Source: CAYGXH01 sp964354485
Lineage (GTDB): Bacteria > Bacteroidota > Ignavibacteria > UBA10030 > SZUA-254
Assembly (NCBI GenBank): GCA_964354485.1
Contig: CAYGZY010000165.1
Span: 1 to 21,672, forward strand
Length of the DNA stretch: 21,672 bases
Direction: 5' to 3'
The notes beneath the pieces are model-generated. The model saw nothing but the letters and a program-made list of their open reading frames with translations, was not told the origin of the DNA and made no database searches. Position 1 is the first letter of the stretch. Every line of letters begins with the position of its first letter. A program made the translations under genes and the position numbers. Positions 7,659 to 16,400 of the stretch are shown here, piece after piece.

Positions 7659-7760
7659 TAAAAAAACGTGATTTCTGTCGTGTGTATACTTTCGAAAAAT
7701 GAATAATATTTGAGGATTTTAAAAGAATTAGCCATTTATAAAAGGAAGAGATATCGGGGG

Positions 7761-8399
7761 ATGCAAAAGAGAAAAATCAGATCACAGCGGAAGTACAATT
7801 CCAACCGTAAGGGATATCGCTATTTCATCCTTTACAAACCTTATGGCGTACTTTGTCAGTTTACTGATAGTACGGGTAGAAAGACGCTTGCAGATATAGG
7901 TCAATTTCCACGCGATGTCTATCCTGTCGGGCGTCTGGACTTTGACAGTGAAGGACTTGTCCTCCTCACAAACGATGGAAAGTTAAAAAATATTTTGCTC
8001 GATCCGGAAAACAAACACTCACGTACATATCTTGCCCAGGTTGAAAAAGTGCCCGATGAAGAAAAGTTAAACAGACTGCGCGCGGGTATTGATCTGAAAG
8101 GGTACAGAACACTTTCTGCAGATGTTAGGTTGTTAAAAAGGCAACCGGAAATTCCATCGAGAAATGTACCGATCCGCTACAGGAGGAATATCCCGACAGC
8201 GTGGCTGAAGCTGATACTCCACGAAGGGAAAAACCGCCAGGTTCGCAGAATGACCGCAGCGATCGGTCACCCGACTCTGCGGTTGATTAGAATGACAATC
8301 GGTCCGTTATCTATAGGGAGTTTACGACCGGGAGAGGTACAGGAGTTGTTAAAAAATGAAATACGCAATTTAAAAAACCAAAGTATAACTCTGCAATGA
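7761..8399 (+). CDS. rluE: 23S rRNA pseudouridine synthase RluE (RsuA family)
   Basis: A 212-residue protein, close to E. coli RluE (~217), lacking the S4 RNA-binding domain that RsuA and RluB carry. This is itself a mark of RluE. The RsuA-family catalytic motif is GRLDFDSEGLVLLTNDG, with the catalytic Asp at about residue 60. YFILYKPYGVLCQFTD near the N-terminus and HEGKNRQVRRMTAAIGHPTL near the C-terminus are further family signatures. The RluE-like phrase PTAWLKLILHEGKNRQVRRM is kept. The enzyme isomerises one uridine in helix 89 of 23S rRNA (U2457 in E. coli numbering) in the cytoplasm. I chose the ATG at 7761, preceded by purine-rich AAAGGAAGAG (12 nt spacing). A TTG at 7710 in the same frame would add 17 basic residues and cannot be excluded. 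The basic, Arg/Lys-rich N-terminus resembles E. coli's. Confidence 0.92.
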   Translation: MQKRKIRSQRKYNSNRKGYRYFILYKPYGVLCQFTDSTGRKTLADIGQFPRDVYPVGRLDFDSEGLVLLTNDGKLKNILLDPENKHSRTYLAQVEKVPDEEKLNRLRAGIDLKGYRTLSADVRLLKRQPEIPSRNVPIRYRRNIPTAWLKLILHEGKNRQVRRMTAAIGHPTLRLIRMTIGPLSIGSLRPGEVQELLKNEIRNLKNQSITLQ

Positions 8400-8443
8400 A
8401 ATGTATTTTATAGTGCAACTATCGAACAACATTAGTTTTCTTG

Positions 8444-8472
8444 GTTCTTCGACAGTTGTACTGTCGAAGAAC
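8444..8472 (+). terminator. 13-bp perfect hairpin downstream of rluE
   Basis: GTTCTTCGACAGT and ACTGTCGAAGAAC form a perfect stem around a 3-nt TGT loop, 45 bp past the rluE stop. No T-run follows on the + strand (ACATCG...). It may stop transcription or block exonucleases, or it may be a repeat element rather than a terminator. Confidence 0.4.
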
Positions 8473-8535
8473 ATCGAAGTCATATTAACACACCGATTCA
8501 TCGGTGTGAGTCGAATGTTGACCTCTTCCCCTGAA

Positions 8536-8588
8536 TCCCCCTCTCCGCATCCTTCGACCTCGCTCAGGACAGGCAGCGGAGAGGGGGA
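8536..8588. repeat. Inverted repeat with nested insert
   Basis: Outer arms TCCCCCTCTCCGC (8536-8548) and GCGGAGAGGGGGA (8576-8588) are perfect complements. The 27-bp interior contains CCTTCGACCTCGCTCAGGAC, which itself has weak symmetry (TCCT...AGGA). The layout suggests one small repeat inserted into the centre of another. Confidence 0.55.
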
Positions 8589-8868
8589 CAGTGGCCCTTT
8601 GGACTAAACGATGCTTGATCCTAGTGTCGGTCGTTCGGGCGGGGTGAGGGAGTGAGGTTTAAGCTGGTTGAAGTTTCGTTCCTGACGGAGCTGTTATCTT
8701 TCTTTTCTTTCATCTACAAACATTTCGTCCCCGCCAATCAGTCCACACATTCAATCAGGCGGGTAAACCTACGGGACTCCTTAAAACATAATAAATCTTT
8801 GTCTCAGCAGCTCCGAAAGTTAATAATATATCTGTGTAAATCTTGTGCTTTTTCAGTGTTATCTGTGT

Positions 8869-10308
8869 TCAATCACCCGTTTTCCCCCCGCGGAAGATAT
8901 TACTCACTACCGGATTAAGTACTAATGAGGCGATCATCCCGATTGTACCCGCCTGAGGAGACGGCGTACCTGTCGCATACAGAAACAGGCACAATCCAAG
9001 TCCTCCAACCGATGATACAACCGCACCTACTCTGTTCATGCGTTTTGAGAGTAAACCCCAAAAAAATGGGCCGAGAAATGCAGAACCAATCGCTCCCCAC
9101 GATATGCCGAGTATGGCAACGATCGTGGCGGGTTTCAAGTACGCAAGTAAGGTTGAGAGAAATACAAAAAATGCACTGCTCACCCTCATAAGCATGGTAA
9201 GATGTTTATCACTCACATCTTTCCTGATGAAACCTGCGTAGATATCTTTTGCTACCGATGAGCTGGATATCAGAACAAGAGCTGCAAGTGTAGACATCGA
9301 TGCTGATAGGATAAGGAGGAGCATTAATACAGACAGCGATGGAGGTACGATATTTGTGAGAAGCTCAGGCATGAGCGCGTCGAAAATTGGTTTCCCGTTT
9401 TCGAATGCGGAAGGTGCATTATCGGGCCTAAGGAAGAGACGTGCAGTGGCTCCAGTAAAGTACGCGGTCCCGGAGATAAGGACCGAAAAGAGAGTTGACG
9501 CAATCATTCCTAGCCGGATCGCCTTCTTGTCTCTTATTGCATAAAATTTTTGAACAAGCTGAGGCATTGCAAAAGGCGCAACACTTGTCAGAAACACCAG
9601 ACAAAACAGAGGCCAGAGACCCGGAGGACCGATCCATTCAACCAGCTGAGGTTTAATTGCTGATAGTTTTTCAACGACCGTGTTCCAACCGCCGGCAGAT
9701 TGCAGCGTATCAGTAAAAAGAACCGATGCGCCAACCGCCATAATTATTCCGAAGATGACATCTATCATGGTCATCGATTTGTATCCGCCGAGGACGATAT
9801 AGGTAGCAGTGAACAGCCCCATAAATAATAGCGCCAGGGTATAATCAATGCCGAAAGTGATCTGAAAGAGGTAAGAAAGCCCTATAAATACCGCAGCAGA
9901 GTAGGGGATGAAGAAAATAAAAATTGTTATAGATGAATAAAGACGGACTCCGCGGCTGTCGTAACGCTTCTCAAAATATTCCGGCATCGTATGTACCTGG
10001 TACTCAACAGACATATTCTTTATCCTGTTTCCCACAATCCACCAAACGCCGAGAACACCGATAAGAGAATTTCCAACAGCAATCCAGAGACCGGATAATC
10101 CGAAATCCCACCCGATTTTACCGGCAAATCCGATAAACAGAACTGCCGAAAAGTACGCTGCACCGTAGGTGAACGCCGTCATCCATGGCCCGATTTTTCC
10201 TCCGCCGAGAAAGAAATCGGAGAAGGATTTGGTCCTGCGAAGTCCCACAATCCCGACAATGATGATCATGAGTGCGAAAGCCGAGATGACAAGAATTTTA
10301 ATTATCAC
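8869..10308 (-). CDS. Sodium:solute symporter (SSS family)
   Basis: 479 residues with about 13 hydrophobic helices, the usual SSS size and topology. Family features include the N-terminal helix followed by the conserved segment RRTKSFSDFFLGGGKIGPWMTA, then AAYFSAVLFIGFAGKIGWDFG. Later come TMPEYFEKRYDSRG, ATYIVLGGYKSMTMIDVIFG and the late-helix GISWGAIGSAFLGPFFWGLL. These proteins import sugars, amino acids, nucleosides, sialic acid or similar small molecules with Na+ across the inner membrane. The substrate cannot be read from sequence. The start is GTG at 10308, well supported by AAGGAAGGAG just upstream. The gene lies 48 bp downstream of an outer-membrane porin on the same strand, so the pair probably form a two-membrane uptake route and share a transcript. 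The end lies beside a palindromic spacer. Confidence 0.93.
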   Translation of the reverse strand: MIIKILVISAFALMIIIVGIVGLRRTKSFSDFFLGGGKIGPWMTAFTYGAAYFSAVLFIGFAGKIGWDFGLSGLWIAVGNSLIGVLGVWWIVGNRIKNMSVEYQVHTMPEYFEKRYDSRGVRLYSSITIFIFFIPYSAAVFIGLSYLFQITFGIDYTLALLFMGLFTATYIVLGGYKSMTMIDVIFGIIMAVGASVLFTDTLQSAGGWNTVVEKLSAIKPQLVEWIGPPGLWPLFCLVFLTSVAPFAMPQLVQKFYAIRDKKAIRLGMIASTLFSVLISGTAYFTGATARLFLRPDNAPSAFENGKPIFDALMPELLTNIVPPSLSVLMLLLILSASMSTLAALVLISSSSVAKDIYAGFIRKDVSDKHLTMLMRVSSAFFVFLSTLLAYLKPATIVAILGISWGAIGSAFLGPFFWGLLSKRMNRVGAVVSSVGGLGLCLFLYATGTPSPQAGTIGMIASLVLNPVVSNIFRGGKTGD

Positions 10309-10356
10309 GATTTCTCCTTCCTTAAGACACCTGTTGAAGTTTGGTATAGGGATTCC

Positions 10357-11664
10357 CTAAAAAAATAAAAGCGTCTCCATTCTCATCCAGGTATAACTAT
10401 CTGCACCATCAAAGTAGTAATTGCCCGGAGTAAAATGCTCTACGATTACATGACCGGTGAGATAGTCGTATAATTTGTACGATAATTTACCGATGACAAG
10501 TTCGCCGCGGGTCCTTCCTGTTCCGCCCGGGAAAGGCGCTCCGGAAGGAGCGCGCTCCGGCGCCATGAGGTGATGGTAATCGACCGCCACCATAACATCG
10601 GACGTGATGTCGAATGCAAATCTGGCATAAACAGAAGCGAAATTCGACCAGTAGGCAGGACCCTGCTCAGGGGCGAGTGCGTAGATGTACGATTCGCTCC
10701 ACTTAGGCCATCGACTGAACAGCGGATCCCATCCTTCATGTGCTTCGGTTTCCTGATCGTCTCCACTAAGGTAAATCCCGCCGAGTGTTACTTTCTTAGG
10801 AAGGTATGGCTTCATTCCCGGAGAATACTCGCCGTAAATATATCCGCCATATGCCCGCATGGGATCGGTATTCCACTCACCAAGTTGATACGCTGCCTCT
10901 GCCGACAGGCTCAGTGCAGGCAGGATGGTATAATTAACTCGGATACCGGAAGTAAGCATCCGCGCAGAGCGATTCTGTAAATCTGAGGATCTGGCGCTTT
11001 TACGGATAAGGTATCCCTGAACCTCTCCTGATCCCAAAGAGGCGCTGTAATAAATGCCGAAACCCTCCTCATGGTGCTCAATCAACTTTTTTTTAAGATT
11101 GTTAAGGATGGGTAAATACTGGTCTCTTTCCGGCTGGAAGAAATAAAAAACTGACATCCGACTTTTGGATGAGAGGTTCCAGTCGAGCCGGGCCGCGTTG
11201 AAATACGCCGATCGTGAACCGTCTAGCGGTCCGCCGTCCATCACGACAAAGCCCTCCCCGAAACTCATGTTCTGCCGCCCGAGGGTAACCGAGACCGGAA
11301 ATCGCAGAACGTTATTCCATTTAAAAAATAGGAGATCAATGAAGAGTTCATCGAATTCAAAGCCGCGCGACTCCGGTACCGCGTAATACCGGAGTTCGTT
11401 GGTGAGCTTTACCGACAGTGCAACGTCTATTGAAGGTGTGTATGTGAGAGCAAAGCTTGAACGGTTGCGGAAATAGCTTGAACCGGAACCGGATGACTTC
11501 GATAGTCCGATGGTATTGTCCCACGTCTCGATACGCATCCGCTGGGAGTAACTGAGCTGTATATCCGTTCTGTGATCCTGAGGTGCACGGCCGAAAACTA
11601 CGGAGGGTATACCGAATGCGGTAATGAGAATAACGAGCGTATATGTCCGAAAACTTCTCTGCAT
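10357..11664 (-). CDS. Outer-membrane beta-barrel porin, alginate-export-like
   Basis: 435 residues. A Sec signal peptide (MQRSFRTYTLVILITAFGIPSVVFGRA, cleavage near 25-26) precedes a protein rich in aromatic, Gly, Ser and alternating hydrophobic residues. Strand-like segments recur through the protein, such as DIQLSYSQRMRIETW, FELTYTPS-like repeats and RLDWNLSSKSRMSVFYFF. The C-terminus is YTWMRMETLLFF, ending in the aromatic Phe recognised by the BAM assembly machinery. The motif VTLGRQNMSFGEGFVVMDG (about 127-145) followed by AARLDW resembles the 'alginate export' (AlgE-like) porin group: a family resemblance, not proof of alginate transport. A clear AAGGATC ribosome site lies 8 nt before ATG 11664. 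The stop is 48 bp before the SSS symporter gene, which supports a joint function in taking up the same small solute or oligosaccharide. Confidence 0.78.
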   Translation of the reverse strand: MQRSFRTYTLVILITAFGIPSVVFGRAPQDHRTDIQLSYSQRMRIETWDNTIGLSKSSGSGSSYFRNRSSFALTYTPSIDVALSVKLTNELRYYAVPESRGFEFDELFIDLLFFKWNNVLRFPVSVTLGRQNMSFGEGFVVMDGGPLDGSRSAYFNAARLDWNLSSKSRMSVFYFFQPERDQYLPILNNLKKKLIEHHEEGFGIYYSASLGSGEVQGYLIRKSARSSDLQNRSARMLTSGIRVNYTILPALSLSAEAAYQLGEWNTDPMRAYGGYIYGEYSPGMKPYLPKKVTLGGIYLSGDDQETEAHEGWDPLFSRWPKWSESYIYALAPEQGPAYWSNFASVYARFAFDITSDVMVAVDYHHLMAPERAPSGAPFPGGTGRTRGELVIGKLSYKLYDYLTGHVIVEHFTPGNYYFDGADSYTWMRMETLLFF

Positions 11665-11923
11665 TGTGCTGATCCTTGTAGAGTGCGATGATAGGTTCTA
11701 TTGTCATCGTATCGAATCAACAATATTCTTGGATCAACAACATCGTATCTGAACATCGGCAGGTAATGTATGAAAATGGAGGAGGGAAAACAAGAAACAG
11801 GACGCAAGAAGCAAGAACAAATAACCAGTGACTAATCATGACCAATGACCAAGCACCAAGAACAAAGTACCAAGTATTAAATACCCACCACCCACTCTTT
11901 ATGGATACCCACTTATTCTCGAT
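11665..11923. promoter_or_regulatory. Regulatory spacer upstream of the porin, with repeats
   Basis: A 259-bp spacer between the cysteine-hydrolase and porin genes. The porin-proximal part (11705-11749) has a symmetric arrangement of direct repeats: CATCGTATC (11705-11713), GAATCAACAA (11714-11723), a 7-bp gap, GGATCAACAA (11731-11740), CATCGTATC (11741-11749). This A-B-gap-B-A order suggests paired regulator binding sites 41-85 bp upstream of the porin ATG. The far part (11779-11895) is low complexity. I cannot place a convincing -35/-10 pair. Confidence 0.35.
11779..11895 (-). repeat. Low-complexity G/T-rich repeat after the hydrolase gene
   Basis: Read on the minus strand this stretch is G/T-rich and built of variants of short words: CTTGG, TTGGTCATTGG, TTCTTG, GTACTT. 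On the + strand it appears as CAAGAA, CCAATGACCAA, ACCAAG and GCAAGAAGCAAGAACAA. No open reading frame crosses it usefully, and it lies directly after the hydrolase stop. Similar word-salad spacers are known to me from environmental bacterial genomes, as recalled, not searched. Function unknown. Confidence 0.5.
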
Positions 11924-13417
11924 CTACTCCGTATGCGTTTTTATCGATTCGGCAATCGTCACTAACTGCCAATAGGGGGGCGGATAACCCTTTTCAAGCT
12001 GGAACCGTACCGCCTCTTCGCTGAGTGATTTTGTGATTTCATTATGTCGCTGTGTATACCATCGATGACGAAGCGCTGAAACGGCAGGCATGCCCTCGGG
12101 AACTGGTCCGACGCATCCTATCATATTTAGAAGAACGCTATAACCCTTAAGTACCCTCGCAAATGGGAGGAGGAAGTAAGAATAGCGGAGCGGTTCGCCG
12201 GCATTTGCACCATCGAGCATAGCTTCGGTGACTGCGTTATCGTAGTGATCTTTACGCAGTGTTTCCAGATTGCGCCATTCTGCAATCACCAGAAGCTGGG
12301 GATCGTATTCGAGGTCCGAGGGTTCCTGTGTGACAAAGTTGCGCGCTCCGAATCCCGCAAGCCAGCGCTGTAATCCCTGTGAGGATAGATGCGATAATCC
12401 CATCCATAAATGAATCCCCTGATTGCGGTATGCTTCGGAGACAACCTCTGAGCAAAACCACTTGGTTGTATCGTGGAAGTCCATGGCAAAATCATATGGG
12501 ATGTGTCCTCCTTCCGCTCTCGAGAGGGCGTACTGAGCTGCATTGTGGGGAAGCATTGGCTCTGCGCGGATTTGCGGAAGGTCGGAGCGGACGCGGAGCA
12601 CCATGACCCGGAACTTCACATCGTTCAGGTATTCTTCAACTGTGGATACCGTCACGCCGCGTTCGATATGCGATTCGATAAAACTCAAAGTATGTGTCCG
12701 GGGATGCACATGGACAAGCGCCGCATGTGAAAAATTTCCGGGGAAATCGTTTCCGCGCGCGATGAGCGCGGATGTAGGAACAGTACCTCGGGAAAGTAAT
12801 ATGTCGCCGCTGTGTATTCGTATTCCGAGTATAACTCCTTCCGGAGTTTGGGAAGGTTCATCGATTCCGAGCATTATGTTCGGAATCTGAAAAGTCGGAG
12901 GCATCTGGAGCATGATTTCTTCCAGGGCCATCCGCCCGCCATACAGTAACCGGTAGAGGGTTGTGCGTGAATCTTGTGAGTCCATGTCCCAATACTCAGA
13001 TCGTCTCTTTACCGCTGTTCTAGTCTGTGATATGAGTTGTGCAAAGTCATAATAGTGATCGGAGCAAACTGCCACAATTGGTGCGAGTTCAAAAATCAGT
13101 GTCTCAAGTTTGCGGAATTCATGGGCACCTGGTTCAAGTTGGGAAGTTTCTATTGTGTGAAGGAGGTTCATTGCTCTATTATAGAGGGAGTCAAATTGAG
13201 GGAACAATTTTTCACGGCCTGTACTGCGGGCAGAGACAAACCGTCCCTCAAGATATTGCCAGTATTCATTCTGGTCCCATACAAATGGAGTCTGATTGGA
13301 TGGTACACTCTGATATGCCGATGCCGGCGGCTCCTCCTCAGGAATAAGGAGGATAATGTAGAGCAGAATAATTACTGAAGAAACGGCAAGTAGAATTCTA
13401 CGGTATTTCGGCTTCAT
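11924..13417 (-). CDS. Membrane-anchored YiiX/YebB-like (NlpC/P60-superfamily) cysteine hydrolase
   Basis: 497 residues. Residues 8-25 (ILLAVSSVIILLYIILLI) form an N-terminal signal anchor with KPKYRR before it. A helical region (about 50-180) precedes a permuted papain-like core typical of YiiX/YebB/DUF830 proteins. The core shows SGDILLSRG (203-211), then the catalytic His H231 in NFSHAALV, then ESH, then Cys C322 in KWFCSEVVSEAY. In this permuted fold the His comes before the Cys, as seen here. Such enzymes cut amide or ester bonds in cell-wall peptides or lipids; the substrate is unknown. At 497 residues it is more than twice the usual YiiX length (~200), with an N-terminal domain and a ~150-residue C-terminal part that I cannot place. 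The ATG has no clear ribosome site. It lies 61 bp downstream of the GH38 gene, so co-transcription is likely. Confidence 0.8.
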   Translation of the reverse strand: MKPKYRRILLAVSSVIILLYIILLIPEEEPPASAYQSVPSNQTPFVWDQNEYWQYLEGRFVSARSTGREKLFPQFDSLYNRAMNLLHTIETSQLEPGAHEFRKLETLIFELAPIVAVCSDHYYDFAQLISQTRTAVKRRSEYWDMDSQDSRTTLYRLLYGGRMALEEIMLQMPPTFQIPNIMLGIDEPSQTPEGVILGIRIHSGDILLSRGTVPTSALIARGNDFPGNFSHAALVHVHPRTHTLSFIESHIERGVTVSTVEEYLNDVKFRVMVLRVRSDLPQIRAEPMLPHNAAQYALSRAEGGHIPYDFAMDFHDTTKWFCSEVVSEAYRNQGIHLWMGLSHLSSQGLQRWLAGFGARNFVTQEPSDLEYDPQLLVIAEWRNLETLRKDHYDNAVTEAMLDGANAGEPLRYSYFLLPFARVLKGYSVLLNMIGCVGPVPEGMPAVSALRHRWYTQRHNEITKSLSEEAVRFQLEKGYPPPYWQLVTIAESIKTHTE

Positions 13418-13478
13418 ACAAGAAACTTAAAAATCAGCGTACCTGTGGAAGAAGCATTGCAGGCCTCAGACATTTCTG

Positions 13479-16400
13479 TTAATTCCATGGCCGGATTTTA
13501 TATGTTTCTATCGCGTGGTGCATAATGCTTATATCGATATTTTTTCCCGCGGCAGGCAGAGGTCTGGCTTCTTCTTCGATGAGATTTACTTTTTCAATTT
13601 TTGATTGAGGCGTGAATAATTGAATCGAGCACTCCGTATCTTCACCTTCCATTTCGTAACAGCGGATAATCAGACTGCTGTCATCCTCGCATTTTTTTAT
13701 TGTTGAAATGATGACATTATCCGCTGAGGTTGAGCAGAAGCTGTATGCGGGAGGAAGGATCGGATTCCGATGAAGTGATCTATTGATACAAACGCGTAGA
13801 GGGGCATTCGCCTGTTTGGCGTGCCGGTATCCAAGGTTCCATCCGGAGCGGTGCGAGAAGAGCGAGAAGTGATAGCGGTGGTCACCCGCCTGCAGATACC
13901 AGTTTCCTTCACCATGACAGCTTCTTCTCGAAGCAAGAAGTACAGGCTGAAGTACTGTGAATGGGATTGGATCATCGGTCGGGTCGAGGTAATCGCAGAC
14001 TGCGACGCTCGAACTGAGTGTTATGCCAAAATGCTCATCAGAGGCGCTTATCCAGTCTTGTACTTCCCGCGGGTGAACTTCTGAAGCTTTCTGAACGTAC
14101 CGTTCACCTGCCGCTCCGGGAATTTCATCTTTTCCCACTGTTACCGTTCCGAAAGGAACTTCATAGGTTACAGTTCCTTTTTTCATGTTCAGCGGTAATG
14201 CAAGCCTGAACTCGCGATACTCCGTTCCATCCCAGCCTAGGATTTCGATGTCGAAATCAATGCGCTTGATGTTTTTATAGACAGTAATTTGCTGGCGATA
14301 GAGGCAGTGCTGTATCTTTTGCTCCAGACGAGCACAGGTAGAGACCGCACCGTCGCTGAGTAGTTCCCACCGGGGAGTGTAATTACTCAGTTTGTCAAAT
14401 CCTTCCATAGTCGGCTGCTGAACCTCCGAAAATTCTCCGGCACCGGTTCCAACCGATTGCATGGTAAACAATTCACCTGCGAGGAATTTCTCGGTGTTGA
14501 AGAGTTCAATCCCTAATTCGTTATCGAATATTCTGGTGATACCTCCCGGTACCAAGGTAATAGTGTAAAATCTGTTCTCTATCGTTCCGGGAAGCGATCG
14601 GTTAATCACCGGCGTACTGGGAGGCCCCATCAGTGATTGTACGTAGTAGGTCCGATATCCGACGGATGGAATTTCCTCAGCAATGAAAAGTACCTCGGCT
14701 TTCTTCAGACTACCGTCGTTGTGCAAAACAATGTTGTGGATCTCGGATGGTATTTCTTTCTGATCATTACCTATTACGCGTATTTCAAATGCCGTTCCTT
14801 CCTCGAACTGCAATTCTGCCCTGACGGGATCCGTGCGTTCCCACGAGAGTTCGTTGAACACAGTTAGCGGGATACCAAGCGACACATCTGTCCGTATCTC
14901 GGACGTTATTCCATCAAGCGCTTTTTCCAGCATGCGTTTGCCTTCGTTCATTGCGAACTCGTATTTAGAACGGAAGAGACTATCAGTAATATTTCCGTCT
15001 TTACCTCCCCAGCCGTGATCTGGATAGATATGGGCCTCCCATGCATCACTCAGCGCAACCTGCGGGTACCCGATCATACTTTTTTCAAGGAGGGCGTTGA
15101 TAGCAGAAAATTTTTCTGCCGCAGTGAGAAGAATTGCCCCCTCTCGAGCAGCGGATATCGCCCAATGATGTGTCGGACCATGTATGTATAACCAGACATT
15201 TGGACGTTCTCCCTGAATCGTTGGAAGCTGTGATCCTTTTGCAAAAACAGCATCCAATACTGTCTGAGCGATATCATATTGCAACCGTGGCAGTGGTCGG
15301 TCTGACGATCTCCCGATATCCGGTTGTGGGAAGCGCAGAAAATTCCACAGGTTCATCAAACCGGAGAAATCTTTCGGAGAACTCATATCACTGGTAAAGA
15401 GAAACGGAACATGTGGAGGAAGCGAGTACGTTTTGTAGAACGGTTCCCATAGTGATATTGACTGTGGCAGGAGAAAGAATGATTCATAGTCGTTGTAACG
15501 CAGGAAATCGGTGGCAATGTGATAATGGCCGGGTGAGTATGCTCCGACAGAAGAACCGTCAGGGCTCTGCCAGTGAAAAAAACCTCGTTCGTGACGGCTT
15601 AGGAGAAGGTAATCTACGCCACTCTTTTTTAGAATCTGAGGCATCTGAAGGGTTCTGCCTGGGACATCAAGATTCCATGCAACCCGAGCATCACAGCCGG
15701 GAAGTATCTTCTTTAGCCACCTTCGTCCAAAGTACAGTTGGCGTATTAATGCCTCGCCTGAGTTTAATCCTTCGTATGGCTGATTGTAGGTTGCACCCCA
15801 CTCGAGTCTTCCCTCCGTTGTATATTTATTGATATCAGGTATTCTCTCGGGATGGCGCGTAATGTATTCCTTGAGCATTAAAGCATCTTCAACGGAATAC
15901 TTGTAATCTGGATTCCGCTCTACTATTCTGAGAGCCGGTGTGATGACGATGGAATCTCGGTCGGCGATACATGTAAATGGATCGTCCATCCAAGCAATAT
16001 CCTGATGACTGGAGGTTATAAGATGAAGTGCCCCGTCGCGGAAGTATGAATCGGCAATCCTCATGATAGAATCATACTGTACTATTGGATGCCCGCTCCC
16101 CTCAAGCGCGGTGCGTCTATCTTGTCGGTGTATTGTGTGGAGAACAAGAAGTCGATTTCCCCGAATTTCACTCCGTGTTAGTTTTTCCATGGGGAATTCG
16201 AGCCGGTCAAGAGTCGTTTCTCCAATAGAAATTTCAAGGGTAAAATTTGTCGAATCATAAAAGGTCTTGTCAATTAAAAATGATGCCTGGCTCATGGCAT
16301 CATAAGATTGTAGCACAGCAGAAGATTTCATACCCCTGTTATTGCTGATAGTGATTGTTTTGCCTCTCCAGACGGCTGGGAACCAGGTTAACATCTTTGT

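Larger units (their letters stand above)
8400..8868. repeat. Gene-free stretch made of unrelated palindromic repeats
   Basis: Nothing here looks like a gene. It holds, in order: a perfect 13-bp hairpin (8444-8472); a perfect 8-bp hairpin CACACCGA-TTCA-TCGGTGTG (8489-8508); 13-bp inverted repeats TCCCCCTCTCCGC/GCGGAGAGGGGGA (8536-8548, 8576-8588) enclosing a 27-bp insert; CCCGCC/GGCGGG (8730-8735, 8758-8763); and CTGTGT-type words (8829-8873). The 3' hairpin side may serve as end signal for rluE or for the symporter gene coming from the right. Confidence 0.6.

Noticed and set aside
7710..7760. TTG start for rluE
   Set aside because: ATG at 7761 gives a length close to E. coli RluE and has purine-rich sequence upstream; kept as an alternative only.
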